DNA of 64,000 nt from an uncultured Pseudomonadota bacterium (GCA_903919315.1 CAIXHP010000030.1:62001-126000), one strand, 5' to 3'. Positions 49,801 through 57,673 are shown, counted from the first letter of the stretch. Notes: generated by a model from the letters alone, not told the origin. Made by a program: numbers and translations.

Positions 49801-50218
49801 AAAGAGCCAGCTTGGTATCGGCGACATCATAGCTGTAAGAGCCGAATTTTGATGGCCGTCCATCGACCCGCAGCAAAAAATCGGCAAACCCGTTCCACGG
49901 TGGCCGCGCCAGTGCCGCCTGATAAATGACATCGAAGCCATCAGCCATAGCCTGTTGAGTCAGCTCTACACGCTTGGTGATCGAGACGTCCGATGGGATT
50001 TCTGCGATCCGCAGGCCACGTTCATGCAGGTCACGAAGATATTCCCTCTCGTGCTGCAGTCCTTTGCTTTTTAAGAGGCGGTCGCCATCGGTTTCGGGAG
50101 GAAGCTCCTGCGGCGAGAAAAGATGTTGGAGGTCAAAAACACTGGCATGCGAGCAGCCAAGATAAGTGACGAGATCAGAGGGCGAAAAGAAGAGCTTTTC
50201 ATTTTCAGCTCTACGCAT
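46808..50218 (-). CDS. TM0106-type RecB-like nuclease fused to SF1 helicase
   Basis: The 1136-residue protein has four parts. A RecB/Cas4-like nuclease lies at about 90-190 (DVADTKLALSAKSGYVIQLC), followed by a four-cysteine cluster (CQQCEHCRWSDRC) that may bind iron-sulphur. An RNase H-like exonuclease domain follows (FFDMEGYPLYDN; YNEFDCRSTLMCRDWL). A superfamily 1 helicase ends the protein (VQGPPGTGKTYTSSHAV; FLFIDEAGQVSLANI; VDKFQGQEAAVVLISMV). Such proteins process DNA or RNA ends and are widely distributed; a role in repair or defence is possible. GGAAGGAAG precedes the ATG. Confidence 0.9.
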   Translation of the reverse strand: MRRAENEKLFFSPSDLVTYLGCSHASVFDLQHLFSPQELPPETDGDRLLKSKGLQHEREYLRDLHERGLRIAEIPSDVSITKRVELTQQAMADGFDVIYQAALARPPWNGFADFLLRVDGRPSKFGSYSYDVADTKLALSAKSGYVIQLCVYCDMLEAEQGVPPRELHIVLGNKKTVSLHVEDFRHYQTLAARRFEAFMASPPPPSAGEPCQQCEHCRWSDRCEAEWERTEHLSLVANITSGQIKKLRAAGVNSMRDLAQMPQGQAIPKMTGEILSRLQQQARLQLAKREDGQNHIDLLPLAASKGFARLPPSDAGDLFFDMEGYPLYDNERKLEYLFGFVFVADNGTPEFKAFWAHDREAEKKAFEDSVDFIMARLAVYPNAYVYHYASYEETALKTLAMIYGTREAEVDQLLRGRKLVDLYKVVREAIRVSEPRYSIKNMEHFYAEKRAGEVTNAGDSIAMYEKWRVLRDASILKEISDYNEFDCRSTLMCRDWLLSMRPAEGVSWFSPSTGAETTPEKENARREAEMRTSALIGRLCNGVSDEERPWRELVGQLLEFHRREAKPQYWAMFSRQDMSDDELVEDAESIGKLVPDPTHPPYADKKSKVFTYTFPPQDFKMRAGDTPLRSGTLEPAGEIVSLDDKARRISLKLGPSRTPLPDVFSLVPSGPIGDQILRDAVYRYAEAVAAGRQDHYAGITSILRKETPRLTGLTLESPIIPPQTDLLEGAVDALCRLDHSHLLVQGPPGTGKTYTSSHAVAELLARGKRIGIASNSHKAINNLLFAIEKQAQKRGLRFNGIKKSSNQDQFLDGAGMIKDTTDAKEASNGGYQLVAGTAWLFARPEFDQTLDFLFIDEAGQVSLANIVAMGCSAKNIILVGDQMQLSQPIQGTHPGSSGLSALEYLLGDASTVPVDKGIFLSVTRRMHPQICQFISDAVYDGRLQPGLDNGTQRLLPTGTEDAEAIAAAGLRFIDVGHEGCTQKSEEEAQRLLQTYNALIGMPWVDDNGAQHTITQDDILVVTPYNMQVDLLERTLPAGARVGTVDKFQGQEAAVVLISMVTSSGEDLPRNIEFLFSRNRLNVAISRARCLAVIYANPRLLEVSCNSIEQMRLVNTLCWAKTYAATTATQHLMAAVA

Positions 50219-50265
50219 GATTTTCTTCCTTCCAACCGGTTTCTGAATTCAGACCTAATAATCCA

Positions 50266-50388
50266 TTATTTATAAAGCCATCCAAAGAGAAATCCAACCA
50301 AAGCCCCCGACATGGCAACCATGGCATAAGCGATGATGAAGCCCGAACGAGAGGCTTGTTCGTTGTGATCAATCACTTCATTAAACAC
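50266..50388 (-). CDS. 40-residue single-pass membrane microprotein
   Basis: A GTG at 50388 with GGGAGG five bases upstream opens a 40-codon frame whose product starts VFNEVIDHNEQASRSGF and ends with a membrane helix (AYAMVAMSGALVGFLFGWLY). The strong ribosome site and clean hydrophobic helix support it. It lies between the nuclease-helicase and the HU gene. The rest of 50219-50606 shows no further gene. Confidence 0.5.
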   Translation of the reverse strand: MFNEVIDHNEQASRSGFIIAYAMVAMSGALVGFLFGWLYK

Positions 50389-50606
50389 GGGAGCCTCCCT
50401 GATTTCACCGATTTTGCTTTCCATTTTGCCTACCGCTCCGTCTCGGACAACCTCTTATACGGCGTGGATGTGCCATATTCGGTCGCATATAAATCGCAAG
50501 ATCGGCAAACAGGTGCTTGCGAACAGGTCATCAGGCGGCTACCAACAGTGATGATTTGGAAGAATCATCCTTGTTTTTCAATAACCCGCCAACATCTGGA
50601 GACATC

Positions 50607-50969
50607 ATGGCAAAAGCAAAAACCAGCAAACCCGCAGCAGCAACCGTTCGTCCGGTCAAAGAAACCCTGACCAAGTCCGCTTTGATCAATCTGATCGCCG
50701 AACAAAATGACATTCCTCGCAAGACCGCCGCTGGCGTGTTCGCCACTTTGGAAAGCGTGTTTCTTGGCTCGGTTCATCCGCGTGGCGTTGGCGAATTCAC
50801 CCTGCCTGGTCTGCTGAAAGTCACCCTGCGCAAGGTTCCAGCCCGTAAGGCCGGAACATTAATCCGCAATCCCGCCACCGGCGAGATGATGAAGGGCGCA
50901 GCCAAGCCCGCCAGCGTACGCGTCAAAATCCGCGCTTTGTCGAAGCTGAAATCTGCAGCCACCGCTTAA
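50607..50969 (+). CDS. HU/IHF-family DNA-binding protein
   Basis: The start at 50607 follows TGGAGA. The 120-residue protein has a lysine and alanine-rich N-terminal extension and an HU fold: TKSALINLIAEQNDIPRKTA, then VGEFTLPGLLKVTLRKVPAR and the arm-like AGTLIRNPATGEMMKGAAKP. HU proteins bend DNA and compact the nucleoid. It is longer than standard HU (about 90 residues) because of the tail and is followed by a strong terminator. Confidence 0.9.
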   Translation: MAKAKTSKPAAATVRPVKETLTKSALINLIAEQNDIPRKTAAGVFATLESVFLGSVHPRGVGEFTLPGLLKVTLRKVPARKAGTLIRNPATGEMMKGAAKPASVRVKIRALSKLKSAATA

Positions 50970-50982
50970 TCTGGATTTCATG

Positions 50983-51012
50983 ATAAGGGCTTGGGTGAAA
51001 CCAAGCCCTTAT
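50983..51012. terminator. Bidirectional 12-bp hairpin terminator
   Basis: ATAAGGGCTTGG at 50983-50994 pairs perfectly with CCAAGCCCTTAT at 51001-51012 around GTGAAA. It separates the convergent HU gene and the PRPP synthetase operon. Confidence 0.7.
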
Positions 51013-51016
51013 TGCT

Positions 51017-52225
51017 TCAAGAACCAACCACCAGCCGTAACAGCGGGCTACCAGCCTTGCGCGGCGCAGGAACCGAAATTTTCTGATCTTCTGCTGTCTG
51101 GGCAGGGTGAGAACCGCGCAAGATAGCCGAGACCGAATTCTGGTCGGAACCTGCCTCTGCCGCGACCTCGATATGCAGCGCACGGACAATCGAAGCCAGA
51201 TATGGCGATGTTTTCACAACGTGGATAATCGGACTTTGTTCGATTGCCTTGTGAATATCCGGATCGGTCAGGCTGTGTTCAAGGGTATCTGTTATGTAGA
51301 CGGCGTCCAATTTACTGTTGTTAACGCGGTCAACCGATGCTGTAAGCGGCTCTTTCTTAAGGTCTGCCGTAAAAAGGCCGCTGGTGGCAAACAGAATGAC
51401 TGAGCGTGCGCCCATATCCTTCAACAGCCCCGCCAGATCGCATGCGGTGCCACCTGAGCCGATCATGTCCTCGAAAATCACGACATCTTTGCCAGACACA
51501 TCGGCACTGAAGCCTTTGACCTTGATCTTGCCGGTGGATTTGTCGCGGTCTTTCAGTCCTTGTGGCCAATCATCTTGATCTGGATTGCGCCCTTCGAAGC
51601 CAAGCACGCTGTACATGCACGCCCTGAAGCTGCGGCTGATACGTTTTGTTGAACCCGCATCGGCGTGCGCCAGCAACAGGCTTTCCTTGCTGACGATGCC
51701 AGAGTCGACCAGATCCTTGAGCTGGACGGCAAAGGGGTGGGCAAAGTGGACAATGGTACAGTTTCTAACCGGACTTCCGGTATCCAGAAACTTCTCGCGC
51801 GTCATGCCTGCGTTGTGTGGATCTGCGACAACAACGCTTTGGCAGTGCGCACGCAGAGTTTCTATGGTGTCGGTCAATCCAGGCGCGTTGCGTTCGTCCC
51901 AGATATCGTCAGAGCGACCATACCACATGTAGGGCAGCAGAAGCGTGACTTGCTTAGCGCCAGCGCGGTTGGCGGCGCGCATCAGTAAACGGGCTTCTTT
52001 TTCCTGCTTGTTGGGATCGCCAGAGGCCGAGGCGACGACCACAACTTCATGACCACGAACATTCTCTTCAATCGTGGTCTGAATTTCTTTGTCCGAAAAC
52101 TGCTTATAGGTGACGCGCGCGACCCGCGATCCAAGTTCAGCGGCGATCTCTCCAGCCAGCGCCTGGCTGCTATACCCCGCCACAATAAGCGGTTTTGGTT
52201 TCCCGTTTGAAGGCACTTCTGACAT
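51017..52225 (-). CDS. Ribose-phosphate pyrophosphokinase-like protein
   Basis: The 402-residue protein is of the PRPP synthetase/phosphoribosyltransferase fold. It keeps the flexible-loop area (LLLPYMWYGRSDDIWDERNA), the DPHN motif in VVVADPHNAGM, and the PRPP-binding loop VVIFEDMIGSGGTACDLAGL. Canonical enzymes have about 315 residues; this one has a longer middle and C-terminal extension. PRPP is made from ribose 5-phosphate and ATP. It is the last gene of an operon with a HAD phosphatase, a kinase-like protein and a class V aminotransferase, so a dedicated pathway rather than general nucleotide synthesis is likely. Confidence 0.85.
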   Translation of the reverse strand: MSEVPSNGKPKPLIVAGYSSQALAGEIAAELGSRVARVTYKQFSDKEIQTTIEENVRGHEVVVVASASGDPNKQEKEARLLMRAANRAGAKQVTLLLPYMWYGRSDDIWDERNAPGLTDTIETLRAHCQSVVVADPHNAGMTREKFLDTGSPVRNCTIVHFAHPFAVQLKDLVDSGIVSKESLLLAHADAGSTKRISRSFRACMYSVLGFEGRNPDQDDWPQGLKDRDKSTGKIKVKGFSADVSGKDVVIFEDMIGSGGTACDLAGLLKDMGARSVILFATSGLFTADLKKEPLTASVDRVNNSKLDAVYITDTLEHSLTDPDIHKAIEQSPIIHVVKTSPYLASIVRALHIEVAAEAGSDQNSVSAILRGSHPAQTAEDQKISVPAPRKAGSPLLRLVVGS

Positions 52226-52237
52226 TTTCTTCTCCTG

Positions 52238-52900
52238 TTAAATTTTACAAAATTGTTCAATTAGACTCGGCAATTCACGCATCTCTGAAAAGATCAACTC
52301 CGCACCGACAGCCTTAAGCCGATCACCATGCCCATCGTCGCAATGGCTGCCTCCGACGAAGCCAAACACGCGCATGCCAGCGGCTTTTCCAGCTTGCACG
52401 CCCGCTATGCCGTCTTCGATCACCAAGCAAGCAGTAGGAGAATGTCCCATGTTGCCTGCCGCATGGAGGAACAGGTCTGGGAACGGCTTACCTCGTTCGA
52501 CCATTTCGGACGAATAGATGTGGGGAGCGAATAAGTCGTGTAGCTTTACGACTTCCAGCATGTGATCGAGAGCATCGACGCCAGTACCGGAAGCGATGCA
52601 GCGCGGAACATTTCCGATCTGCATCAAGGCGTCACGTATGCCAGCCACTGGTTTCAGCCGTTGAGTAAAGACTTCCTCTTTTCGCCGATCGATCTGAAGA
52701 GCAATGTCGGACGGAATGGCTATGCCTGTTTCCTTTGCCAAAATCCGGTTGACCTCGGCATCGCTCACGCCTGAAAAGCGTCGAACCAGTTCCTTCGGCG
52801 TGATGTTAATGCCTATGGCCTGATAGGCTTCGGCTTCCACTTCCGTATGCAAGTGCATGGAGTCGACCACAACGCCATCACAATCAAAAATCATCAGCAT
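52238..52900 (-). CDS. HAD-superfamily phosphatase
   Basis: The 220-residue enzyme has the HAD motifs: catalytic IFDCDGVVVDS at residues 4-14, Ser/Thr motif II in CIASGTGVDAL, and motif III in VIEDGIAGVQAGKAAGMRVF. It belongs to the subclass with an alpha-helical cap, like phosphoglycolate phosphatases and phosphomutases, and so dephosphorylates a small metabolite. It overlaps the kinase-like gene by one base and precedes the PRPP synthetase-like gene by 12. Confidence 0.9.
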   Translation of the reverse strand: MLMIFDCDGVVVDSMHLHTEVEAEAYQAIGINITPKELVRRFSGVSDAEVNRILAKETGIAIPSDIALQIDRRKEEVFTQRLKPVAGIRDALMQIGNVPRCIASGTGVDALDHMLEVVKLHDLFAPHIYSSEMVERGKPFPDLFLHAAGNMGHSPTACLVIEDGIAGVQAGKAAGMRVFGFVGGSHCDDGHGDRLKAVGAELIFSEMRELPSLIEQFCKI

Positions 52901-53892
52901 TATTGTGCTCCATTCGGTTCTGGAGGTTTATATTTGCGAGCGCGGCCTTGTGGACGCGCCGCCGCTGGCAACGACAGGCTGGAGAAATAGCTTTCTGCCC
53001 GTTCAAGGCTCATATCATACATTTCCGAAAGACGGGACAGGTCAGTTTTCGGCGGATGGTCGTATCTGTAATAATCAACCAAATCCTTCGCCGCGAAAGC
53101 TCGCAGCAGAACTGGCATTAAAGCAATATCCTCATTGTCGACTATTCCGGCCTTTGTTAACGCTTTCATATAATGATTGGCGTGACGCGGCTGATATTGC
53201 GGATCGGTAAACACGAAATTCATCATGACGTGGACATATTCAAACAATAGATCGCCTATCATCAAGGCATCGGTGTCAACCACCCCGGTCACCTTGCCGT
53301 CTGGGGCATTAAGCACGTTCTGCCGCTCAAAATCGCGGTGGACGAAAGCCGGATAATGCAAAGGCAGCGAAGGCGTTTGCATATATTCGGCGATATAATC
53401 CTTCTGCAGACAGGGAGGCAGTTCGGCAAAAGGAATGTCCGGCTGGTTCAACGCCCCAGGAGCGATATAGTTCATTTGCCCCAGCCATTCGCCGACCTTT
53501 TTTTGATGGGAAAGCGAGGCATGAAGACGCCAAAAAGCATCGGCGATACTGGCATGTCCTACGTCCGGAATAGGCGTTTTGTTGCTGTGGTCACGCCCGA
53601 CATAGTGGTTTCCAGAAAAGCGCTGCCACATGACGGCTGGCTTGCCGTCGATCATAGAGACGGGGCCATCTTTGCCGAGAATAATGCGCGGCAGTAATCC
53701 TGAATTGTCATTCTGTACTACGCTACAAATCAACGCGACTTCTGCCACAGGGCGGCTTCGAAAAACGGTCATGACAAAATCGCCTGCCACGAACCATGTG
53801 TCGTTCATCATGCCGCGCTGGTCTTGTCGCAGATAGGCGGTGGCAGGAATTTCATAGTTCCTCGCCAATTGTTCTCGCACAGTTTCAGTCAT
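52900..53892 (-). CDS. Aminoglycoside/homoserine-kinase-like phosphotransferase
   Basis: The 330-residue product has the phosphotransferase fold of APH and related small-molecule kinases: the catalytic HRDFERQNVLNA near residue 190 and the metal-binding GVVDTDALMIGDLLFEYVHV. The loop HRDFxxxN replaces the usual HGDxxxxN. It likely phosphorylates a sugar, amino alcohol or nucleoside-like compound; the operon context argues for metabolism rather than resistance. Confidence 0.85.
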   Translation of the reverse strand: MTETVREQLARNYEIPATAYLRQDQRGMMNDTWFVAGDFVMTVFRSRPVAEVALICSVVQNDNSGLLPRIILGKDGPVSMIDGKPAVMWQRFSGNHYVGRDHSNKTPIPDVGHASIADAFWRLHASLSHQKKVGEWLGQMNYIAPGALNQPDIPFAELPPCLQKDYIAEYMQTPSLPLHYPAFVHRDFERQNVLNAPDGKVTGVVDTDALMIGDLLFEYVHVMMNFVFTDPQYQPRHANHYMKALTKAGIVDNEDIALMPVLLRAFAAKDLVDYYRYDHPPKTDLSRLSEMYDMSLERAESYFSSLSLPAAARPQGRARKYKPPEPNGAQ

Positions 53893-53965
53893 TTTCAGTC
53901 CACAATGTCTTCATCGAAAAGAACCCCAGATGCCGGTTGACCCGACACCTGGGGGCATCCGTCAC

Positions 53966-55291
53966 CTATGCTTCCTTTGTTGGTGCTGTGACCGACGCAC
54001 CTCTTACAACCGTTGGACGGCTGGCTGGTTTATAGTCATCGAGCGCTTTCAGAAGCGTATCGACTTCATCATTGGTGTTGTAATGGATGAACCCGACGCG
54101 GATGAAACCACCTGTGTTTTCGAGGCCGAGCCTTTCAGACAGGGAGATCGAGTAAACGCTGCGGCTCCAGATATCGATGCCTTTTCCGGCCAGATATTTC
54201 GCCATGTCGTTCGATTGTTCGCCGTCGCGGGACACCGCGATGGTCGGCACGCGCTGCCCAGCCAGTTCTTTTTCCGTAATTCCCCACATCGCGTATTGCG
54301 GACGCTTCTTCATTTCATCGATGAATTTCCACGTCAGCTGCTCTTCATGGGCTTCAATCGCAGCCATGCCAGCATGGATATCAAGCTGCCGTCCCGTAAA
54401 CTGGGGGAATCGGCTACGGAAAGCCGGATTTTTTTCACCGACATGGGCGATGTATTCGATGGCGGCTTTGGCACCTGCAGCCAGTTCGTAGGTTTGCGCG
54501 CCATTCAGCCATTTCAACGGCAACGTGTTGGGTGCTGGGCGTATTTTGTAGGCAGGCAGGGATTCCAAAAGCTCTCTTTTGCCCCACAGAAAGCTAAGAT
54601 GCGGCCCGAAGAATTTGTAGGTTGAGCATCCGATGAAATCGACGCCCCATTCCTGCGCATCAATTCGCGCATGCGGGGCGTAAGCAACGGCATCAACATA
54701 AACCAAAGCACCGGCTTCCTTGGCAACCTGAGCCAGCCTCTTCACATCCGGTCGTGTGCCAACCGAGCTAGAAGCGGCGCAGAAAGCAACGATCTTGGTT
54801 TTGTCAGAAAGAACCTTGCGCAGATTTTCTTCCGTCAGTTGGCATGTGCCTTCCTCAATGTCGAAGTGACGGACGGTCGCACCGGCATCTTCGGCTGCAG
54901 CCACCCAAGGCGATACGTTGGCATCATGGTCAAGACGAGAAACGATGACTTCATCGCCTGGCTTCCACGTCCGAGCCATCGCACGGCTCATATTGAAGGT
55001 CAGATTGGTGAAGCTGTTGCCGAGGATCACTTCGTTCGGATCTTTCACATTGATGAATTCAGCGATAATTTCTCTTGTCTGATCCATCAGCTCGTCGGTC
55101 TTGACGCTGCGGGGAAAAATTCCGCCTTTATTGCCATTCTTGTTGGCGAAATAGTCAGAGATCGCTTCGATCACCGTGTCCGGCACCTGTGTGCCGCCCA
55201 CCCCGTCAAGGCAGATCGTCTTAGCCGCGCTACGGAAGTAGGGAAAAAGATTTCTGAAATAATCGACGTCGAACGTGTTTGAAATGCCCAT
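53966..55291 (-). CDS. Class V aminotransferase (cysteine desulfurase-like)
   Basis: The 441-residue PLP enzyme has the class V layout: LDGVGGTQVPDTVIEAISDY at the N-terminus, EVILGNSFTNLTFNMSRAMA, VDAVAYAPHARIDAQEWGVD, and the Schiff-base Lys in CSTYKFFGPHLSFLWGK. It is of the VC1184-type subfamily of cysteine desulfurase-like proteins, whose substrates are mostly unknown. It is the first gene of the operon that ends with the PRPP synthetase-like gene, 73 bases ahead of the kinase-like gene. Confidence 0.88.
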   Translation of the reverse strand: MGISNTFDVDYFRNLFPYFRSAAKTICLDGVGGTQVPDTVIEAISDYFANKNGNKGGIFPRSVKTDELMDQTREIIAEFINVKDPNEVILGNSFTNLTFNMSRAMARTWKPGDEVIVSRLDHDANVSPWVAAAEDAGATVRHFDIEEGTCQLTEENLRKVLSDKTKIVAFCAASSSVGTRPDVKRLAQVAKEAGALVYVDAVAYAPHARIDAQEWGVDFIGCSTYKFFGPHLSFLWGKRELLESLPAYKIRPAPNTLPLKWLNGAQTYELAAGAKAAIEYIAHVGEKNPAFRSRFPQFTGRQLDIHAGMAAIEAHEEQLTWKFIDEMKKRPQYAMWGITEKELAGQRVPTIAVSRDGEQSNDMAKYLAGKGIDIWSRSVYSISLSERLGLENTGGFIRVGFIHYNTNDEVDTLLKALDDYKPASRPTVVRGASVTAPTKEA

Positions 55292-55401
55292 CGGAGTTAT
55301 CCTTTTATGTGTTGATACGGTGGTGTCGCAACGTGTGCGTCACGCGAAAGATCAATAAGGATGGGCGTGGTTAACTTGCAGTCGCCGTTTGGGGGACAGA
55401 C

Positions 55402-55677
55402 TTAGTAGCCATAGGAATAGGATGGTTGATCCATCCACGATGTGTCTTTGTAGGGGGCGATAAGGCCGAGGGTGACAGCAAGCGTCGTTGCTTGTGTTGT
55501 ATTGGATGCGTTAAGTTTGCGGCGAGCACGCTCGGTATAGGTCTTTACAGAGTCTTCGGAGAGGGAAAGAATAATTGCTATCTCGCCGCGCGTTTTTCCA
55601 CGCGCTAGCCAAGTCAATATATCTTCTTCGCGCGGCGTAAGCCGAACATGCAAGACAAGATTGCTGCTATACAACAT
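55402..55677 (-). CDS. LuxR-type HTH protein
   Basis: The 91-residue protein is little more than a LuxR/GerE helix-turn-helix: LTPREEDILTWLARGKTRGE, then SLSEDSVKTYTERARRKLNA. Without a receiver or autoinducer domain it is probably a simple DNA-binding regulator. It is the last gene of the small-gene operon starting at 57289. Confidence 0.8.
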   Translation of the reverse strand: MLYSSNLVLHVRLTPREEDILTWLARGKTRGEIAIILSLSEDSVKTYTERARRKLNASNTTQATTLAVTLGLIAPYKDTSWMDQPSYSYGY

Positions 55678-55693
55678 GCTTGCAGATGTCCCT

Positions 55694-55924
55694 TCAATAA
55701 GTGCGTGTTGCTAGAAATGTCGTGATGGCTTCCGCAATAAAAGCGGCAATATCCTCAGCGTCGAACTTGCCCACGCCATATATTTCGGCTGCCGTTTCCC
55801 ACTTGCCGGTGCTTTCAACAAAAACATCAATCTCGGATCTGTTTCCGAACAGTGAACATGACCATTTCGTCAATTCACGTTCCATGACCGGAGCGTTAAG
55901 CTTGCGTGGCTTTGCTTTAGGCAT
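55694..55924 (-). CDS. Small hypothetical protein
   Basis: The start at 55924 follows GAGG at good spacing and overlaps the preceding stop. The 76-residue product is basic at the N-terminus (MPKAKPRKLNAP) and has WSCSLFGNRSEIDVFVESTG and a helical end. No family is recognised. Confidence 0.6.
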   Translation of the reverse strand: MPKAKPRKLNAPVMERELTKWSCSLFGNRSEIDVFVESTGKWETAAEIYGVGKFDAEDIAAFIAEAITTFLATRTY

Positions 55925-56183
55925 AACGAACCTCATTTTGCGAAAAAGGTAGGATCTTGCTTTCCTTGTGTCTGAGTTCGATCAACGCCAGCGATTGCGC
56001 GAAGTGCCAGAGAGCAGCTACTTCCTTTGCGGAAAATCCTGCAATTTGTAGATCCGCTTGCGAACAGCTACCGCCTTCCAAAGTGATGTCGACAATCGCG
56101 TCAGCCATTCGCGCCACTGGTTCGAATTTACGGTCAGTAGCGGTCGTGATAAGATCGACGATGTGGCTGGATGCGGTTCTCAT
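55917..56183 (-). CDS. Small hypothetical protein
   Basis: The 88-residue product is all-helical (DLQIAGFSAKEVAALWHFAQ) and begins in an ATGA overlap with the gene before it. It may be a small DNA-binding or adaptor protein. No family is recognised. Confidence 0.6.
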   Translation of the reverse strand: MRTASSHIVDLITTATDRKFEPVARMADAIVDITLEGGSCSQADLQIAGFSAKEVAALWHFAQSLALIELRHKESKILPFSQNEVRYA

Positions 56184-56608
56184 TGCAGCATCCCCTGATC
56201 TTCGATTTCCTGATCCAGCTGGCTCAAGATGGACTTTGTCAGTTTTTCTCTTGAAACTTGCGCGAAGAGCAGTCGATTGACACGGCGCGCTGCGCGATGC
56301 TGCAGGCGGTCATAAAGTTTGAGCAGAGTCTCCTCATCATCTGGGAGAGCGACGGTGAACTTCTTGCGTCTTTGCTCAACAAAAACACCTATGGTCTTGT
56401 CGAGTTCTTCCGCCCCAGCTTCGTTGACAAGCTGTACGGCGGGCAGATCGGCAATGTTCGGCGCATAGAGATTGCAGAAATCGCTAATCTTCTGCGCGCG
56501 ATCAACGATGCGCTTTGCTGCATCAACCGAGTAAAAGTCCTTATCAGTCAAAGAGGAAGCTAGGAAGGACAGTCCAAGGTAAAGATGCTGGCGGAAAAGG
56601 TCGCTCAT
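56180..56608 (-). CDS. Small helical protein, paralogue of the gene at 56605-57006
   Basis: The 142-residue product shares VALPDDEETLLKLYDRLQHR with its neighbour (VALPDDRETLIELYDQLQHR) and the same helical layout before and after. The pair arose by tandem duplication. A GGGGGAAG site precedes the ATG, which overlaps the preceding stop as ATGA. The function is unknown. Confidence 0.65.
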   Translation of the reverse strand: MSDLFRQHLYLGLSFLASSLTDKDFYSVDAAKRIVDRAQKISDFCNLYAPNIADLPAVQLVNEAGAEELDKTIGVFVEQRRKKFTVALPDDEETLLKLYDRLQHRAARRVNRLLFAQVSREKLTKSILSQLDQEIEDQGMLQ

Positions 56609-57006
56609 TTGCTTCCCCCGTCTCGCAGATCGTCGATTTCCTTAAGAAGGCGAACGACCGCTTCGGACACTTCTTCCTTCGAAGCGTGCGCATAGAATGT
56701 CCACTGCGAATACTGCGTCTTGCGATGCTGAAGCTGGTCATACAGTTCAATCAAAGTTTCGCGGTCATCGGGCAAAGCGACCGATCCGTTCTCACGCAGT
56801 TCTTCTCCATACATATTGATGTCGGCATTAAGCTTGACGGCCTTCGAGGCATCCTGCGGCAGGTGCAGATCGCAAAATTCGTTCATAAGTTTTGCGAGGC
56901 CGATGATTTTCTGCGCGGCCACCGCTGACTTGACGTTCTCGCCTTGCGTTATTACAGCCTGAAAAGCCAGCATCAGGCTAAGGCGCATTTGATCACCCTT
57001 AGTCAT
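56605..57006 (-). CDS. Small helical protein, paralogue of the gene at 56180-56608
   Basis: The ATG at 57006 is preferred to the TTG at 57018 because GGAGG lies five bases before it. The 133-residue product carries VALPDDRETLIELYDQLQHR near residue 75. Its ATG lies eight bases inside the preceding gene. Confidence 0.65.
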   Translation of the reverse strand: MTKGDQMRLSLMLAFQAVITQGENVKSAVAAQKIIGLAKLMNEFCDLHLPQDASKAVKLNADINMYGEELRENGSVALPDDRETLIELYDQLQHRKTQYSQWTFYAHASKEEVSEAVVRLLKEIDDLRDGGSK

Positions 57007-57289
57007 GGCAGCCTCCAACGACTAAGGCCTGCGGCCAGATGTTAGCCAACAGCCGAGCAAACCTTCCCATCACACTCAAATCGCGCGCGGACGGATTGGG
57101 CAGCTGAGAGTTAGACAGGTACAGGAACGTGATGCCGTGCAACTTGATCGCTTGAGAGAATTCTTCGCGGGCGGCGTCCGACGCAAAATTGTCCTGAAGT
57201 ATTTCAACCGCCACAACTTCCCCCAATGACACCTTAGGTGCTTGAGGTTCGCTACGCGGTGGTGCGATCACTGTTTTGTTATTCGTCAT
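56999..57289 (-). CDS. Small hypothetical protein, first gene of the operon
   Basis: The 96-residue product has an alpha/beta pattern (VSLGEVVAVEILQDNFASDA; IKLHGITFLYLSNSQLP). Its ribosome site GAGG lies in the 3' arm of a perfect 11-bp hairpin at 57295-57323, so translation may be regulated. No family is recognised. Confidence 0.6.
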   Translation of the reverse strand: MTNNKTVIAPPRSEPQAPKVSLGEVVAVEILQDNFASDAAREEFSQAIKLHGITFLYLSNSQLPNPSARDLSVMGRFARLLANIWPQALVVGGCHD

Positions 57290-57294
57290 TTTAT

Positions 57295-57323
57295 CCTCAT
57301 TGATTTTAGTTCAATCAATGAGG
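57295..57323 (-). promoter_or_regulatory. RBS-sequestering hairpin
   Basis: On the reverse strand CCTCATTGATT and AATCAATGAGG form a perfect 11-bp stem with a seven-base loop. The GAGG ribosome site of the gene starting at 57289 is the end of the 3' arm, five bases before ATAAA-ATG. In the folded state the ribosome site is hidden. It could equally be an operator. Confidence 0.5.
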
Positions 57324-57396
57324 CGAGTATCGATATCGCCAGCACTCAATGCCATGTGAGAATTTGGCCTAATAGGACGTTTGCAAGCTTCAATTT

Positions 57397-57452
57397 GGCC
57401 GAATTTTCTCATTCGTCCTTTTCGGACAAAACTTCGGCCTTTTTGTTTTTTC
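57397..57452 (+). terminator. Forward-oriented terminator-like structure
   Basis: GGCCGAA at 57397-57403 pairs with TTCGGCC at 57433-57439, with an inner GTCC/GGAC stem, followed by TTTTTGTTTTTT. No forward gene ends here, so it may stop antisense transcription. The word AATTTGGCC occurs twice nearby (57361 and 57392). I see no gene in 57324-57673. Confidence 0.45.
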
Positions 57453-57673
57453 AGTCGGCGTTCTATGCCGTCGGGCGACCACGCACGAAAACGAACAGCA
57501 CCTGCGGAAAAAAGGAAGCTGATAGTACTGACAATACTACGAAGATGAAGGCCATTGCCGAACATGCCTTAGAAAAGAAGTATTCCCAGCAGGTGACAAA
57601 TGGATATCACTTCAGGCAGACGCGTTGTTACCCGAAGCAATTTTTAGTTTTGTTGAGAAATTGTAAGCAGTGC

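Noticed and set aside
52900-53892. Kinase-like gene considered as an aminoglycoside resistance gene
   Set aside because: The catalytic loop differs from resistance enzymes and the gene is embedded in a metabolic operon.
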